Positions 22,520-22,951 of a stretch of DNA of 22,951 nt are shown in pieces (the stretch's first letter is position 1; each line of letters opens with the position of its first letter). The notes under the pieces were generated by a model. It searched no databases. It saw only the letters and a program-made list of their open reading frames with translations, and was not told the origin of the DNA. The DNA is taken from contig USBV01000006.1 in NCBI GenBank assembly GCA_900553055.1, positions 1 through 22,951 of the forward strand. Direction: 5' to 3'. The stretch is from an uncultured Phascolarctobacterium sp. (GTDB lineage: Bacteria > Bacillota > Negativicutes > Acidaminococcales > Acidaminococcaceae). Both the position numbers and the translations under genes were made by a program.

Positions 22520-22520
22520 G
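22503..22520. promoter_or_regulatory. ARG-box-like operator (predicted ArgR site)
   Basis: CTTGCATAAAATTGCAAG has perfect 6-bp inverted arms CTTGCA/TGCAAG. It matches the Bacillus-type ARG box (CATGAATAAAAATKCAAK) at about 15 of 18 positions by my alignment. It covers the -35 and part of the spacer of the argC promoter, fitting repression by ArgR with arginine. ArgR itself is not in the window. Confidence 0.65.
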
Positions 22521-22625
22521 ACCTTTGTAAAATTTCTTTATAAAAAGGGCAAGAAACACTCATCCATTTTATACTACCTATTTTACTACTTATGGGCGAA
22601 TTTTCCTAGCTTTTTTTCACTTTAC

Positions 22626-22655
22626 TTTACAAAAATACACATTTCCTGCTACAAT
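22626..22655 (+). promoter_or_regulatory. Probable promoter of the small membrane protein gene
   Basis: TTTACA (22626-22631) and TACAAT (22650-22655) are 18 bases apart. Each matches 5 of 6 consensus bases, ending 30 bases before the start codon. Confidence 0.55.
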
Positions 22656-22685
22656 AGAGAATAACAAGTAGAAAGAGGTATTGTT

Positions 22686-22910
22686 ATGATCAAAACCATC
22701 GTTATGGCCCTGCTGATTTTCGCCGGTATGGTAGCTTATGACTCTACAACCAGCAAGCCCGTGCCTACTACGCACCCAACCAAGCAGGAGCAGCAAAGCA
22801 AGGAACAGCAGCAAAAAATAAATAAGCATGAAAAATCTGCCGCTATGGCACTTTTCGTCAGCCTTTTGCCCGACCGCAAAACCTGGCCCTCCCCCATGCA
22901 AAAATTTTAA
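22686..22910 (+). CDS. Small membrane-anchored protein of unknown function (74 residues)
   Basis: I do not recognise a family. The product starts MIKTIVMALLIFAGMVA, a signal-peptide-like or membrane-anchor segment. A polar Thr/Pro/Lys/Gln-rich stretch (about 20-48, with QEQQSKEQQQK) follows, then a mildly hydrophobic AAMALFVSLLP near 52-62. It lacks a lipobox cysteine. The frame is supported by AGAGGT 6-7 bases before the ATG and a fair sigma-A-type promoter upstream. It is divergent from argC. A slightly longer frame on the opposite strand (22617-22901) also has hydrophobic content but no equal start signals. Coding status is probable, function unknown. Confidence 0.6.
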   Translation: MIKTIVMALLIFAGMVAYDSTTSKPVPTTHPTKQEQQSKEQQQKINKHEKSAAMALFVSLLPDRKTWPSPMQKF

Positions 22911-22951
22911 GGTTATCTCAAACAGCGGTTTATTATTTGCTTGCTGAACTG

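Noticed and set aside
22617-22901. 94-residue minus-strand frame with a hydrophobic stretch
   Set aside because: No promoter or ribosome binding site comparable to the plus-strand frame it overlaps; its hydrophobic run comes from the complementary Gln/Lys codons.

Overview
The window looks like chromosomal housekeeping DNA from an anaerobic, moderate-GC member of the Bacillota (Firmicutes). The evidence is the order hrcA-grpE-dnaK-dnaJ behind a CIRCE operator, a DnaK without the insertion typical of proteobacterial DnaK, strong AGGAGG-type ribosome binding sites, several TTG starts, and an anaerobic-type carrier. A gut Negativicutes-like organism is my guess, but no marker here fixes the genus. 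Every protein gene except two very small ones lies on the minus strand, so the text below runs from right to left in transcription order.

Right part (22.5 to 13.7 kb): a complete arginine cluster argC-argJ-argB-argD-argF-argG-argH. It encodes the cyclic acetyl-ornithine route from glutamate to arginine, with ArgJ recycling the acetyl group. A palindromic ARG-box-like site overlaps the argC promoter, and a weaker one overlaps an internal promoter before argG. Three gene junctions carry palindromic repeats: two copies of a ~190-bp structured element (argC/argJ and argJ/argB) and one 112-bp MITE-like element (argB/argD). At the far right edge a 74-residue membrane-anchored protein runs the other way.

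Middle (13.7 to 9.3 kb): right behind argH lies a compact, easily missed locus that looks like a type I toxin-antitoxin system. A 29-residue holin-like peptide is on the plus strand with its Shine-Dalgarno sequence inside a hairpin, and a convergent antisense RNA gene shares its terminator. Next come hemW, then a two-gene unit of an M20 peptidase and a YfcC-type carrier.

Left part (9.3 to 1 kb): the heat-shock operon hrcA-grpE-dnaK-dnaJ, a Crp/Fnr-type regulator, an SLC13/DASS-type anion transporter, acpS, and the start of a bifunctional NAD(P)H-hydrate repair gene cut by the window edge. A second repeat family (three copies, ~98 bp when complete) sits after the transporter gene and on both sides of dnaK.

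The most interesting material is intergenic: the toxin/antisense RNA locus, whose antitoxin is in line with arg operon read-through, and two families of long palindromic elements whose copies differ by paired, compensating substitutions. Most of these elements sit within about 15 bases of a stop codon.
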